A DNA stretch of 38,148 bases from Acidobacteriota bacterium (GTDB lineage: Bacteria > Acidobacteriota > Terriglobia > Acidiferrales > UBA7541). Shown one piece after another: positions 1 through 8,816 of this stretch (positions are counted from its first letter, which is position 1; the number at the start of each line of letters is the position of its first letter). Below the pieces are notes generated by a model, which worked only from the letters and a program-made list of their open reading frames with translations, had not been told where the DNA came from and did no database searches. The stretch is taken from NCBI GenBank assembly GCA_003154775.1, contig PMES01000114.1, positions 1-38,148 on the forward strand, read 5' to 3'. The translations under genes were made by a program, and so were the position numbers.

Positions 1-1350
1 GCGATAGTGCTCGCCGGGATCTTTTCCTGTTCGCGCGGTGATCTCCGCTGCCAGCAGGCTCATGATCGGCCCATCTTTGTCGGTCGTCCAAACGGCGCCG
101 TTTCGCCGTAGAAAACTTGCCCCGGCGCTTTCTTCCCCGCCAAAGCAGCAGGAGCCATCGAACAACCCAGGCGCGAACCACTTGAAACCCACGGGCACTT
201 CAAACAATTTGCGGCCCAGCTTCCGCACCACGCGATCAATCATGCTGCTGCTCACCAGAGTTTTTCCCACAACCGCGTCGCCCGGCCAGTCCGGCCGGTG
301 CGTCAGTAAATATTGGATCGCCACCGCCAGATAGTGATTTGGATTCATCAGCCCCGCCGAAGGCGTGACTATCCCGTGCCGGTCCGCATCGGGATCGTTT
401 CCAAACGCGACGCGAAACTTGTCTTTCATTTTCACAAGTCCCGCCATGGCATACGGGCTCGAACAATCCATGCGAATTTCGCCGTCATGATCCACCGTCA
501 TGAAGGAAAACGTCGGATCGATTTTCGGGTTCACCACCGTAATCTCCAGCCCGTAAATGGAATTGATCGGCTCCCAATAAGGCTCCGCGGCCCCGCCCAG
601 CGGGTCCACGCCCAAGTTCAGGCCAGCAGCGCGAATGGCCGCCATGTCGACGACGTTTTCTAGATCCTTCACGTATGGCAGGACGAAATCATCCTGGTGC
701 GTTGTAGCCGTGGCCAGCGCCGTGGCATAAGCAACACGCTGCACCCCGGCATTGCCCACCCGCAGCAGCTCATTCGCGCGTGTCTCCACCCATTTTGTGA
801 TGTCCGTGTCCGCCGGGCCGCCATTCGGCGGGTTGTACTTGAACCCTCCGTCCCGTGGCGGATTGTGCGAAGGCGTGATCACGATGCCATCCGACAGGTG
901 TTCTTTTCGCCCGCTGTTGTAAACCAAAATCGCGCGCGAAATCACCGGCGTCGGTGTAACGCCGTCGTTCCGCTGAATCACCGTTTCCACCCGGTTCGCC
1001 GCCAGCACTTCGAGTGCGGTGCGTTGCGCGGGAGCGGAGAGCGCGTGCGTGTCCTTCCCCATGAAGAGCGGTCCGTCGATGCCTTGCGCCCGGCGGTAGT
1101 CGCAGATCGCCTGGGTGATCGCCAGAATGTGCGCTTCCGTGAACGTGCCGTTCAGCGAGCTGCCGCGGTGGCCGCTGGTTCCAAAGCTGACCAGTTGCTG
1201 CGGATCGCTCAAGTCCGGCCGGCGCTCGTAGTAGCTCCGTTCCAGTTGCGCAAGATCCACCAGCAATTCCTTGGGCGCGGGAAGCCCCGCAAGTGGTGAG
1301 AGATGCGTCTTGTCATCCGTTTCATTCGGAACAGCCGGTGGTTGTGACAT
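1..1350 (-). CDS. pgm: Phosphoglucomutase, alpha-D-glucose specific (3' end cut by window edge)
   Basis: This enzyme interconverts glucose 1-phosphate and glucose 6-phosphate in the cytoplasm, linking glycogen to glycolysis. I translated the minus strand by hand: 450 codons are open from an ATG at 1350 to the window edge, and roughly the last 100 residues of the usual 546 are missing. The N-terminal region carries FGTSGHRGS, the phospho-serine loop TPSHNPP (Ser161) followed by a NPPNGGPAD stretch, and the metal loop DPDADRHG. All three match the E. coli Pgm type rather than the ManB/GlmM type. A GAGG lies 9 bases before the ATG. The gene is divergent from glycogen phosphorylase, whose product is its substrate. 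Function is confident. Confidence 0.93.
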   Translation of the reverse strand, partial: MSQPPAVPNETDDKTHLSPLAGLPAPKELLVDLAQLERSYYERRPDLSDPQQLVSFGTSGHRGSSLNGTFTEAHILAITQAICDYRRAQGIDGPLFMGKDTHALSAPAQRTALEVLAANRVETVIQRNDGVTPTPVISRAILVYNSGRKEHLSDGIVITPSHNPPRDGGFKYNPPNGGPADTDITKWVETRANELLRVGNAGVQRVAYATALATATTHQDDFVLPYVKDLENVVDMAAIRAAGLNLGVDPLGGAAEPYWEPINSIYGLEITVVNPKIDPTFSFMTVDHDGEIRMDCSSPYAMAGLVKMKDKFRVAFGNDPDADRHGIVTPSAGLMNPNHYLAVAIQYLLTHRPDWPGDAVVGKTLVSSSMIDRVVRKLGRKLFEVPVGFKWFAPGLFDGSCCFGGEESAGASFLRRNGAVWTTDKDGPIMSLLAAEITARTGKDPGEHYR

Positions 1351-1673
1351 TTGGTCTGGCCTCGGTAACGACAATAATGTGATACCACTGCCCGCCCGGG
1401 AACTCCAATATTCCCTCAGAGTGCCGCATGATTTTCGCCCAGAATTCATCCACCAGCGATGTAACCACACTTCGGGAGACGGAGTATCATAGCGGGTCGA
1501 GTACTCCCTCAGGGAATGAAACCGGACCGGCCAATCGCTTATCTCGCTATCGCGATCGCTTTGCCCGCAACCTCTGCTTGTTCCCGGGCATCCCTACCCT
1601 GAGAGGAAGGATAGCTGAGTGAATTGCGAATCACCGGCCACTTTCGGCTCTGCGCCGGCAAGCGAGGAACACC
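1351..1673. promoter_or_regulatory. Divergent intergenic region between pgm and glgP
   Basis: This 323-base gap must hold the promoters of both pgm (leftward) and glgP (rightward). On the minus strand TTGGAG, an 18-base spacer and TATCAC form a weak sigma-70-like candidate for pgm. A GGAGTA/TACTCC inverted repeat lies near 1486-1507. The motif TCCCTCAG occurs twice, near 1411 and 1506. No clear rightward promoter was found. A TTGGC or sigma-54 pattern is absent. Short open frames here look like noise. Confidence 0.35.
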
Positions 1674-4178
1674 ATGCCAGACCCACTTCCCACGAATCCC
1701 GGCGTGCAGGTTGAAGATGAGCGCACCGGCTCGAGCGTCGAAACCCTGAAACGCGCCATCCTCGACAATCTCTTTTACGTCGTAGGGCGGGATGCCGCGC
1801 ACGCCGGCCCAATTGACTACTACATGGCCGTCGCCTACTCCGTCCGTGACCGCATCCTTGCACGTTACATGCACACAATTCACACCTACATGGAAAGCGC
1901 CGTTCGTGCCGCTAGCTACCTCTCTGCGGAATTCCTGATGGGGCCACAATTGGCCAACAATCTCCTCAGTCTTGGCCTTGAAGCGCCATTCCGCCAAGCC
2001 ATCAAGGAACTGGGCTTGGATTTGGAGCTGCTAATTGAACAGGAAACCGAACCGGGACTCGGCAATGGCGGCTTGGGACGCCTCGCTGCCTGTTTCCTCG
2101 ATTCCATGGCGACATTGGGCATTCCCTCAACCGGTTACGGCATCCGCTATGAGTACGGTATCTTCGACCAGAAAATCCAGGACGGCTGGCAGGTCGAATA
2201 TACCGACCATTGGTTGCGCAACGGCAATCCCTGGGAATTGCGCAGGACGCGGCTTGCCGCTGAGGTGGGCTTTCATGGCCGGACCGAACAATGGACCGAT
2301 GCCGAAGGCCGCTACCGCGTTCGCTGGATTCCGCAGACGGTGGTGAAGGGCATACCCTACGACACGCCCATCGTGGGTTATCGCTCCGGCCTCGCCAATA
2401 TTCTGCGCTTGTGGCGCTCCGAAGCGCGGGAATCCTTCTATTTCGAGCGCTTCAATAGCGGCGATTACGGCGGCGCGGTCGCGGAAAAAGTGTTCGCCGA
2501 AAATATCACCAAAGTTCTCTATCCTAATGACGGGGATTTCCGCGGCAAGGAATTGCGCCTGCAGCAGCAGTACTTCTTCACCTCTTGCTCGCTCCAGGAC
2601 ATGATCCGAAGGCACTTGCGCAGAGGGCAGAAGCTCGATAGTTTTCACGAACTTTGGGCCATTCAGCTCAACGATACCCATCCCTCCATCGGCGTTGCCG
2701 AGCTGATGCGCCTGCTCATGGACGAACACGCCATGGCCTGGGAGCAGGCCTGGAACATCGCCTCGCAGACCTTCAGCTACACGAATCACACGCTCTTACC
2801 CGAGGCGCTGGAGCGCTGGCCGCTCCCGCTGTTTGCCTCGCTTTTGCCGCGCCATCTCGAAATCATCTACGAAATCAACGCCCGCTTCCTGGCCGAAGTG
2901 CGCCAGCGCTTCCCGAACGACGAAGCCCGGGCCGCGCGCATGTCTCTCATTGACGAGTCGGGCGAAAAGTACATCCGCATGGCCCATCTCGCCTGCGTGG
3001 GGAGTCATAAGATCAACGGCGTCGCTGAAATCCACACCCAGTTGCTGAAGAAGGAATTGCTCCACGACTTCGCCGAGCTCTGGCCGGACAAGATCGTCAA
3101 CGTAACCAATGGCGTGACTCCGCGCCGCTGGCTCGCCGTCAGCAATCCCGAGCAATCTGAACTCATGACCAGCAAGATCGGCGATGACTGGATCGACCAC
3201 CTCGATGAACTGAAGCGTTTGGAAGCCTTTGCGCACGATGCCGCCTTTCGCGGAGATTGGCGGAAGGTCCAGCGCGCCGTGAAGGTCCGGTTGTCCCACT
3301 TCATCTTGCAGCAGACGGGTGTTTCCGTCGACCCCGACTCCATGTTCGACGCCCAGGTGAAGCGTATTCATGAGTACAAGCGTCAGCACCTGAATGTCCT
3401 CCATATCCTCACTCTCTACCAGCGCCTGAAGAGCAATCCCAACCTTGAAATCACTCCGCGCACGTTCATCTTTGGCGGCAAAGCTGCTCCCGGCTATCAC
3501 ATGGCCAAGCTCATCATCAAACTGATCAATTCGGTGGCCGGCGTTATCAACCAGGATCCCGATGTGAAAGACCGCCTCAAAGTCGTCTTTCTGCCCGGAT
3601 ATGACGTGACCTTTGGACAGTTGGTCTATCCTGCGGCCGACCTGAGCGAGCAAATCTCCACGGCAGGCACGGAGGCGTCAGGCACCGGGAACATGAAGTT
3701 CGCCATGAACGGGGCACTCACCATCGCCACGCTCGACGGCGCCAACGTCGAGATTCGCGAAGCCGTTGGCGCTGAGAATTTCTTCCTCTTTGGTTTGACG
3801 GTGGAGCAAGTCCGCGCTACTTGGGCCGCCGGCTATGATCCCCGCCACCTCTATGAATCGATTCCTGCCCTGCGCAGCGTGATTGATGCGCTCTATTCCG
3901 GTCAGTTCTCCCGCGGGGACCACCGCGAACTCTTCCACCCGCTGCTCGATTCGCTCCTCTATCAGGACTCCTATCTCCTGCTCGCCGACTATGAGTCCTA
4001 TATCCACTGCCAGGATCAGGTGGCCGAGGCTTATCGGGATAAGGAAGCCTGGTCCAGGATGTCCATCCTCAATGCTGCGCGTATGGGAGCCTTTTCATCC
4101 GACCGGGCCATCGATGACTATTGCCGCAAAATTTGGGGCATCCACCACCTCTCAGCGCCAATGGTGCAGAGCGCCTGA
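1674..4178 (+). CDS. glgP: Glycogen/alpha-glucan phosphorylase
   Basis: The 834-residue product is a PLP-dependent GT35 phosphorylase that releases glucose 1-phosphate from alpha-1,4-glucans. Length fits the family (E. coli GlgP is 815). Recognisable blocks include the N-terminal SAEFLMGPQLANNLLSLG, the GNGGLGRLAACFLDSMA glycine-rich block, the QLNDTHPS block, and EASGTGNMKFAMNGA, in which Lys675 should carry the PLP. The start ATG is preceded by GAGG at good spacing. It is divergent from pgm, so the pair forms a glycogen breakdown unit. It stands alone on its strand, followed by about 220 bases before the next gene. I see no truncation or unusual residue. Confidence 0.97.
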   Translation: MPDPLPTNPGVQVEDERTGSSVETLKRAILDNLFYVVGRDAAHAGPIDYYMAVAYSVRDRILARYMHTIHTYMESAVRAASYLSAEFLMGPQLANNLLSLGLEAPFRQAIKELGLDLELLIEQETEPGLGNGGLGRLAACFLDSMATLGIPSTGYGIRYEYGIFDQKIQDGWQVEYTDHWLRNGNPWELRRTRLAAEVGFHGRTEQWTDAEGRYRVRWIPQTVVKGIPYDTPIVGYRSGLANILRLWRSEARESFYFERFNSGDYGGAVAEKVFAENITKVLYPNDGDFRGKELRLQQQYFFTSCSLQDMIRRHLRRGQKLDSFHELWAIQLNDTHPSIGVAELMRLLMDEHAMAWEQAWNIASQTFSYTNHTLLPEALERWPLPLFASLLPRHLEIIYEINARFLAEVRQRFPNDEARAARMSLIDESGEKYIRMAHLACVGSHKINGVAEIHTQLLKKELLHDFAELWPDKIVNVTNGVTPRRWLAVSNPEQSELMTSKIGDDWIDHLDELKRLEAFAHDAAFRGDWRKVQRAVKVRLSHFILQQTGVSVDPDSMFDAQVKRIHEYKRQHLNVLHILTLYQRLKSNPNLEITPRTFIFGGKAAPGYHMAKLIIKLINSVAGVINQDPDVKDRLKVVFLPGYDVTFGQLVYPAADLSEQISTAGTEASGTGNMKFAMNGALTIATLDGANVEIREAVGAENFFLFGLTVEQVRATWAAGYDPRHLYESIPALRSVIDALYSGQFSRGDHRELFHPLLDSLLYQDSYLLLADYESYIHCQDQVAEAYRDKEAWSRMSILNAARMGAFSSDRAIDDYCRKIWGIHHLSAPMVQSA

Positions 4179-4396
4179 CCCCCTGCATCGTCCTGACTGC
4201 CCCGCATCGGCACAGGCAAACCCCGCAACTCCGCTCCTTGAATTTTTCGGTTGTCAGCGGGCGAATAAAGTGACATCGTCTCCCCTCCAGGGAAGTGTCC
4301 CCCCTGGTGAACCAGGTTCAACAAGCTTGAAGGTTGGCGTTCCCCTTGTTGTTTGGTGTCAAGGTGCCCGGCGGACGGACAATCACAAAGCACGGC

Positions 4397-4891
4397 GTGA
4401 ATTTCTCCTATGGGAAGTGCGCTTTCCATGCTGAGTTGCTCCTCAAGCTGCAAATGGAGAGCAACCCGCAAGCGCTCGGCCTGGTGCGCGCCGCCATCGA
4501 ACGCGCCACGGAGGTTCTGCATTTTCACGCACAAGAGTCGCGTGCCATTGTGCGCTCCGTGGATGAGGCCCTCGCCAATGTCATACGACACGCCTACCGG
4601 GGGAAATCCGGCCGCCCCATTGAAGTGACCTGTCGCCACTTGCATGGCACCCAAAATGGCGCGTGCGTCAGCGGAATCGAAATTGTTTTGCGGGACTCCG
4701 GCGTACGTGCCGACCCCGCGAAAATGAAGGGCCGTTCCCTCGAGGAAATTCGCCCCGGTGGGCTGGGGCTTCATTTCATGAGGCAAAGCATGGACGAAGT
4801 TGAATTCAGCCGCAAAAAGGGCAAGAATCAGCTTCGCCTGGTGAAGTACCTGGCTTCGGCCGCTCCCGCAACAGCGTCGGAAGGAGAATAG
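4397..4891 (+). CDS. RsbW-like anti-sigma factor serine kinase (HATPase_c_2)
   Basis: A small GHKL-fold ATPase of the RsbW/SpoIIAB type, expected to phosphorylate a STAS partner or bind a sigma factor. The N-box is visible in SVDEALANVIRHAYRG, a G1-like DSG follows in VLRDSGVRADP, and a G2 box in PGGLGLHFMRQSMDEVE. The kinase core therefore looks intact. The start is uncertain. GTG 4397 keeps the first beta strand (ELLLKLQ) that the family needs. ATG 4454 would lose it, and TTG 4334 would add 21 residues. None has a strong ribosome binding site. The STAS gene starts three bases after the stop, so the two are surely co-expressed and probably form a partner-switching pair. Confidence 0.85.
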   Translation: MNFSYGKCAFHAELLLKLQMESNPQALGLVRAAIERATEVLHFHAQESRAIVRSVDEALANVIRHAYRGKSGRPIEVTCRHLHGTQNGACVSGIEIVLRDSGVRADPAKMKGRSLEEIRPGGLGLHFMRQSMDEVEFSRKKGKNQLRLVKYLASAAPATASEGE

Positions 4892-4894
4892 ACT

Positions 4895-5227
4895 GTGCAG
4901 ATTGCCGCGCGTGCCATACAAGGTTGGACGATCCTGGACCTCTCCGGTGATATCGACTTGGCACACTCGCCCGCCATGCGCAAGGCCTTGCTTGGCGAAA
5001 TCAAAGAGAAGCACACTCCCAGAGTTTTCCTGAACCTCAAGAATGTCCGCTATATCGACAGCTCCGGCATCGCCTCTCTTGTCGAAGGTCTGAAAGCCTC
5101 GCGCGATCAAGGATCCCGCCTGATCCTGTATGGTCTGAACAAAACCGTCCGCGAAGTGATGCAACTCTCGCGCCTGCAAAAGATCTTTGAGATCTATGAA
5201 GACGAGGAGCAAGCGCTCGCTTCCTAG
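4895..5227 (+). CDS. STAS-domain protein (anti-sigma factor antagonist or MlaB-like)
   Basis: A 110-residue single STAS domain. The loop YIDSSGIASLVEGL holds the serine pair that RsbW-type kinases phosphorylate in RsbV/SpoIIAA proteins. The GTG start has AAGGAG eight bases upstream, a strong site. It sits between an RsbW-like kinase and an MlaE-type permease. In E. coli the STAS protein MlaB belongs to the Mla transporter and binds the ATPase MlaF. Two readings are therefore possible: a sigma-factor partner switch that shares an operon with Mla, or an MlaB-like subunit whose binding is switched by phosphorylation. The intact DSSG favours a phosphorylatable protein. The fold is certain; the partner is inferred. 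Confidence 0.9.
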   Translation: MQIAARAIQGWTILDLSGDIDLAHSPAMRKALLGEIKEKHTPRVFLNLKNVRYIDSSGIASLVEGLKASRDQGSRLILYGLNKTVREVMQLSRLQKIFEIYEDEEQALAS

Positions 5228-5266
5228 ATGCCCATAAGAGTTCCCGCGCAAAGGTAGAGTGGCCCA

Positions 5267-6064
5267 GTGGAATTCGCGCGAAAAGTTGGCGCTGCCGTCA
5301 TCAATGCTCTCTCCTATCTCGGCTCCCTGGCCGTGTTAGCAGGGCGCGCCGCATTTAGTGCTTTCATTGGCCCTTTTCTCGGCAGGCCTGTTCGTTTCCA
5401 GAGCGCCGTCGAGCAAGCCATGGAAGCGGGTGTGCGCGCGCTGCCCATTCTTTCCCTCATCACATTTTTCATCGGCCTGATCCTGGCGTTGCAAAGCGCC
5501 TACGAGCTGCGGCGATTTGGCGCGCTGAATTATGTCGCCAGCGCCGTGGCCATCTCCATGTCGCGCGAACTCGGGCCGCTCATCACCGCCATCGTCGTGA
5601 TCGGACGTTCGGGTTCGGCCTTCGCCGCCGAAATCGGCACCATGAAAGTCTCCGAGGAAATTGACGCTTTGGAGACCATGGCCATTGATCCCGTCCACTT
5701 CCTGGTTACCCCGAAATTCATCGCCATGGTTTTCATGTTGCCTTGCCTGACCATCTGGGCCAATTCCATGGGCATCCTGGGGGGATCTCTGTTCGGAGTG
5801 CTGCAGGCGGACTTCACCTTTGGCCGCTATATCCGCGCCTCGCTCGAAGCCTTGTTCCTCCGCGACGTCGCCAGCGGCCTCATCAAGAGCTTTATGTTCG
5901 GTGTCACCATCACGGCTGTGGGTTGCCTCGAAGGACTATCAACCGGTGGCGGCGCGGAGCAAGTGGGCCGCTCCACAACGCGCGCCGTGGTCGTCTCCAT
6001 TTTCCTGGTAATCCTCGTCGATCTGGTTTTCACGACGCTGTTCTTCTTCCTCGGAGCGCACTGA
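5267..6064 (+). CDS. mlaE: MlaE-family ABC transporter permease
   Basis: A 265-residue inner-membrane permease of the MlaE/DUF140 family, which moves phospholipids between inner and outer membrane. It has several hydrophobic segments (around residues 60-85, 150-175, 200-230 and 240-262) and the family hallmark stretch ISMSRELGPLITAIVVIGR, followed by the conserved FAAEIGTMKVSEEIDALE. Start is GTG 5267 with AAAGGTAGAG upstream. It lies 39 bases after the STAS gene and 5 bases before the ATPase gene, in the order permease, ATPase, MCE, lipoprotein. Family assignment is firm; the transported lipid and direction are not visible from sequence. Confidence 0.95.
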   Translation: MEFARKVGAAVINALSYLGSLAVLAGRAAFSAFIGPFLGRPVRFQSAVEQAMEAGVRALPILSLITFFIGLILALQSAYELRRFGALNYVASAVAISMSRELGPLITAIVVIGRSGSAFAAEIGTMKVSEEIDALETMAIDPVHFLVTPKFIAMVFMLPCLTIWANSMGILGGSLFGVLQADFTFGRYIRASLEALFLRDVASGLIKSFMFGVTITAVGCLEGLSTGGGAEQVGRSTTRAVVVSIFLVILVDLVFTTLFFFLGAH

Positions 6065-6069
6065 GAACT

Positions 6070-6936
6070 ATGCCCGGCATCGCGGACCCAACTCGCCCCA
6101 GCACCTCATTGGATGGACCGATGATTTCCTTGCGGGGCGTCCGCGTCAGCTATTCCGGCAGGGAAATTCTGCACGGCATCACTTTCGACGTTCAGCGCGG
6201 CGAAACTCTTGTCATCCTTGGCGGCTCGGGCTCCGGCAAGAGCACGCTGCTGCGGACTCTTGTGGGCCTCGAAAAACCGACCTCCGGCGAAGTCTGGATT
6301 GCCGGGAAGAATTTTTCCGCCATTTCCGGGGCGGAACGCGACGATATCCGCAAGAAAATCGGCATGTCCTTCCAGGGTGGCGCGCTTTTTGGCTCCATGA
6401 CCGTCGGCGAAAACGTCGCCCTTCCTTTGCGCGAGCACACCAAGCTCGAGGATTCCACCATTGACATCATGGTTCGCCTCAAACTCGACCAGGTCGGCCT
6501 TTCCGGCTATGAACAGTACATGCCGTCGCAGCTCAGCGGCGGCATGAAGAAGCGCGCCGCCGTGGCGCGCGCCCTGGCCATGGATCCGGAGATTCTTTTC
6601 TTCGATGAGCCGTCCGCGGGTCTCGACCCTATCATTGCCGCCGGCATCGATCAACTCATTCTGGATTTGAAACAGGCGTTCCGCATGACCATCATCGTGG
6701 TCACGCACGAACTGGCCAGCGCCTTTCTGATCGCCGACCGCATGGTCCTGATTAACAAGGGAGATGTGGTGGCCATGGGCACTGCAAAGGAAATGCAGAA
6801 CAGCACGCATCCCCGGGTTCGCCAATTCATGGATCGCGTCCCCGAACCCGCCGTGGCACAGGAACTCGATTATCTGCAGATGTTGACGGAGCAGCAGCCC
6901 AAACAGCGGTCGCAGTCTCCGGGGAAGAGCAGGTAG
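6070..6936 (+). CDS. mlaF: MlaF-like ABC transporter ATP-binding protein
   Basis: This 288-residue cytoplasmic ATPase powers the MlaE permease. Walker A is GGSGSGKST (residues 51-59), the Q-loop lies in MSFQGGALFGSMTV, the signature is LSGGMKKR, and Walker B is ILFFDEPSAGLD, followed by the switch histidine in VVTHE. The GGAL and LSGGM forms are characteristic of the MlaF/Ttg2A group. The frame is open upstream inside mlaE, but ATG 6070, six bases after the mlaE stop, is the natural start. A second ATG at 6121 would also keep the whole ABC domain. The extra C-terminal tail (RVPEPAVAQELDYLQ) is common in the group. MCE gene follows after two bases. Confidence 0.94.
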   Translation: MPGIADPTRPSTSLDGPMISLRGVRVSYSGREILHGITFDVQRGETLVILGGSGSGKSTLLRTLVGLEKPTSGEVWIAGKNFSAISGAERDDIRKKIGMSFQGGALFGSMTVGENVALPLREHTKLEDSTIDIMVRLKLDQVGLSGYEQYMPSQLSGGMKKRAAVARALAMDPEILFFDEPSAGLDPIIAAGIDQLILDLKQAFRMTIIVVTHELASAFLIADRMVLINKGDVVAMGTAKEMQNSTHPRVRQFMDRVPEPAVAQELDYLQMLTEQQPKQRSQSPGKSR

Positions 6937-6938
6937 AG

Positions 6939-7907
6939 ATGGAAGCAAAACGCGAGCAAGCCTTTGTTGGATTCTTCGTGCTGATCGCCGCCGCGCTATT
7001 GATCTTTACGGTCTTTGGCGTCACGGGCGCCTTTCAGGGCGCTGCGAAGACGTTTCACTCCAAGTTCCCCAACGCCGCGGGGCTGGAACCCGGCGCCTCT
7101 GTCCACTACGCCGGAGGCCAGAAAATTGGCCGCGTCGAAAAAATGCAGATTGATCCCGGCGATCCTTCTCTCATCGACATGACCTTCAGTGTCAAGAGCG
7201 ATCTGCCCGTCAAGGCCGATAGCAAGGTGGCCATTCTGAGTTACAGTCCCTTGGGCGATAATCACCTGGAAATTCTGCCCGGAACTCCCAGCGCGCCTCT
7301 CGCTCCTTCCGGCGCCCTTTTGGCCTCCAAGTCCTATCTCGGCTTTAACGATCTGGCGGAGCAGATCAACAAGCTGACGCCTCAAGCGCAGGAACTCCTC
7401 GCCAATCTCAATGACCGCATCAAACAACTGAACGTCACCATCACTCGCGTCAACGACCTGCTAAGCGATCAGAATCGCCAGAACATTTCCGCGAGTCTCG
7501 CCGATCTTCACGGCATGCTCGGCGAGGACCGTCCGGTGGTCAGGTCGGCCTTGAAGAATGTGAATACCGCCAGCGAAAAGATCACGCCTCTCGTCGAGCA
7601 GTTGCATAAAACGATCGATCAGGCCAACGAAACGTTGAAGCATGCGGACGGCATGATCGGGGAAAACCGCGAAGAGGTGCGCGCCTCGGTCGCCAAACTC
7701 CACGAATCTCTGAACAACGTCTCCGACCTTTCGCGGCGCCTGGATCAGATGCTGGACGTCAATTCCGAAAACATTGATGAGATTCTGGAGAACCTCCGCC
7801 ATATCACGGAGAACATGAGAGAATTTTCCGACATCATCAAGACCCAGCCATCCTCGCTAATCCATTCCGGCAGTCCACGCCAGCATGTACCGGGAGGACG
7901 TCCATGA
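6939..7907 (+). CDS. mlaD: MlaD/MCE-family lipid-transport substrate-binding protein
   Basis: A 322-residue MCE protein anchored by one N-terminal membrane helix (about residues 9-31), with its MCE beta-domain at about 38-115 including GLEPGASVHYAGGQKIG. Unlike E. coli MlaD (183 residues), it continues for about 180 residues of predicted helix. That tail has loosely repeated segments with an N-then-hydrophobic pattern, such as QNRQNISASLADLHGML and ENREEVRASVAKLHESL. This fits proteins that build a longer periplasmic hexameric tube or tunnel. Start ATG 6939 has GGGGAAGAG upstream. It overlaps the lipoprotein gene by four bases (ATGA), showing translational coupling. Confidence 0.93.
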   Translation: MEAKREQAFVGFFVLIAAALLIFTVFGVTGAFQGAAKTFHSKFPNAAGLEPGASVHYAGGQKIGRVEKMQIDPGDPSLIDMTFSVKSDLPVKADSKVAILSYSPLGDNHLEILPGTPSAPLAPSGALLASKSYLGFNDLAEQINKLTPQAQELLANLNDRIKQLNVTITRVNDLLSDQNRQNISASLADLHGMLGEDRPVVRSALKNVNTASEKITPLVEQLHKTIDQANETLKHADGMIGENREEVRASVAKLHESLNNVSDLSRRLDQMLDVNSENIDEILENLRHITENMREFSDIIKTQPSSLIHSGSPRQHVPGGRP

Positions 7908-8572
7908 GCCACACTCCGCGCACACTTGAAAATCAAGCTTACTTCGCGCCAGTCCCCCGAGAAAGAACCAGGTTGATGCGTTTCTCCCTGGCCCTCGTGG
8001 CGTTCGCTCTGCTGCTTGGCGGGTGCGGCCACATGCGGCCCGTCAGGTATTACGAGATCTCCTATCCCGCGGTTGGCCCGGCGAAGCAGGAACCCTTGAA
8101 CGCCACACTTCTGGTGCGCGCGTTTGCCACGTCGCATCTTTATCGAGAAGATCGCATTGTGTATGGTTCCGGTTCGGACCAGATGGGGACGTATCAGAAT
8201 GAGCGATGGAGCGAGCCTCCCGCCGAAATGCTCCAGAATGCCCTGGTGCGGGAATTGCGCTCCACGGGCCGCTTTCGCACCGTGACGGTCCTCCGCAGCG
8301 ATTCAAGCGGCGATTTCGTTCTCACCGGCCATCTTTACGATTTCAAGGAAGTGTCCGGCAATGGCATCGTCGCCCGGATCAGCTTTGACGCCGAACTGCG
8401 CGATCTGAAGGCCGGGAAAACCGTCTGGACGTACACCTATAATCATGACGAGCCCAGCAACGGCAAAGATGTCGCCTCTCTCGTTGCTGCCATGGACCGG
8501 AATGTTCGACGCAGCGTTCAGGAAGTGGAAACAGGCATCCAGCAGGCTCTGGTGGCCTATCCCACGAAGTGA
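7904..8572 (+). CDS. ABC-type transport auxiliary lipoprotein
   Basis: A 222-residue lipoprotein. A hydrophobic signal (MRFSLALVAFALLLGG) leads to the lipobox LLGGC and a mature N-terminal Cys. The mature part resembles the auxiliary lipoprotein family found with MCE transporters (PqiC/DUF330 type): YYEISYP near the start, a LLVRAF strand, and a C-terminal helix. ATG 7904 overlaps mlaD by four bases and has GGGAGG upstream. ATG 7976 would start directly at the signal peptide and is equally plausible. As the last gene of the operon it probably provides the outer-membrane side of the lipid path. Family assignment rests on context plus these features. Confidence 0.83.
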   Translation: MSHTPRTLENQAYFAPVPRERTRLMRFSLALVAFALLLGGCGHMRPVRYYEISYPAVGPAKQEPLNATLLVRAFATSHLYREDRIVYGSGSDQMGTYQNERWSEPPAEMLQNALVRELRSTGRFRTVTVLRSDSSGDFVLTGHLYDFKEVSGNGIVARISFDAELRDLKAGKTVWTYTYNHDEPSNGKDVASLVAAMDRNVRRSVQEVETGIQQALVAYPTK

Positions 8573-8816
8573 GGGCCGCTTGCTTTAGCCGTTCCGATAG
8601 GGGGCTTCTTCGACCCCTGGGATGCCAGCTCGTCGGTCGTTTTTGCCCGGCGTTCACATCTTATTCAAATACCGGCGCTAAGCGACTCCCAGCGCAAGAA
8701 ACTGTTCTGTGGCTTTTTTCTAAGCCGCGAAAGCCAAGTCAGCTCCGCCAGTCCTTGCTCTGTATGCACCAACTGGTCTCAAATAGATTTACACTCTATC
8801 TCGGGAGTCATCACCC

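Noticed and set aside
38-1299. Several plus-strand frames at the window start
   Set aside because: Antisense to the pgm coding sequence, which was recognised by hand translation.
4118-5251. A 377-codon minus-strand frame
   Set aside because: Covers the RsbW-like and STAS genes in antisense; no ribosome site or domain.
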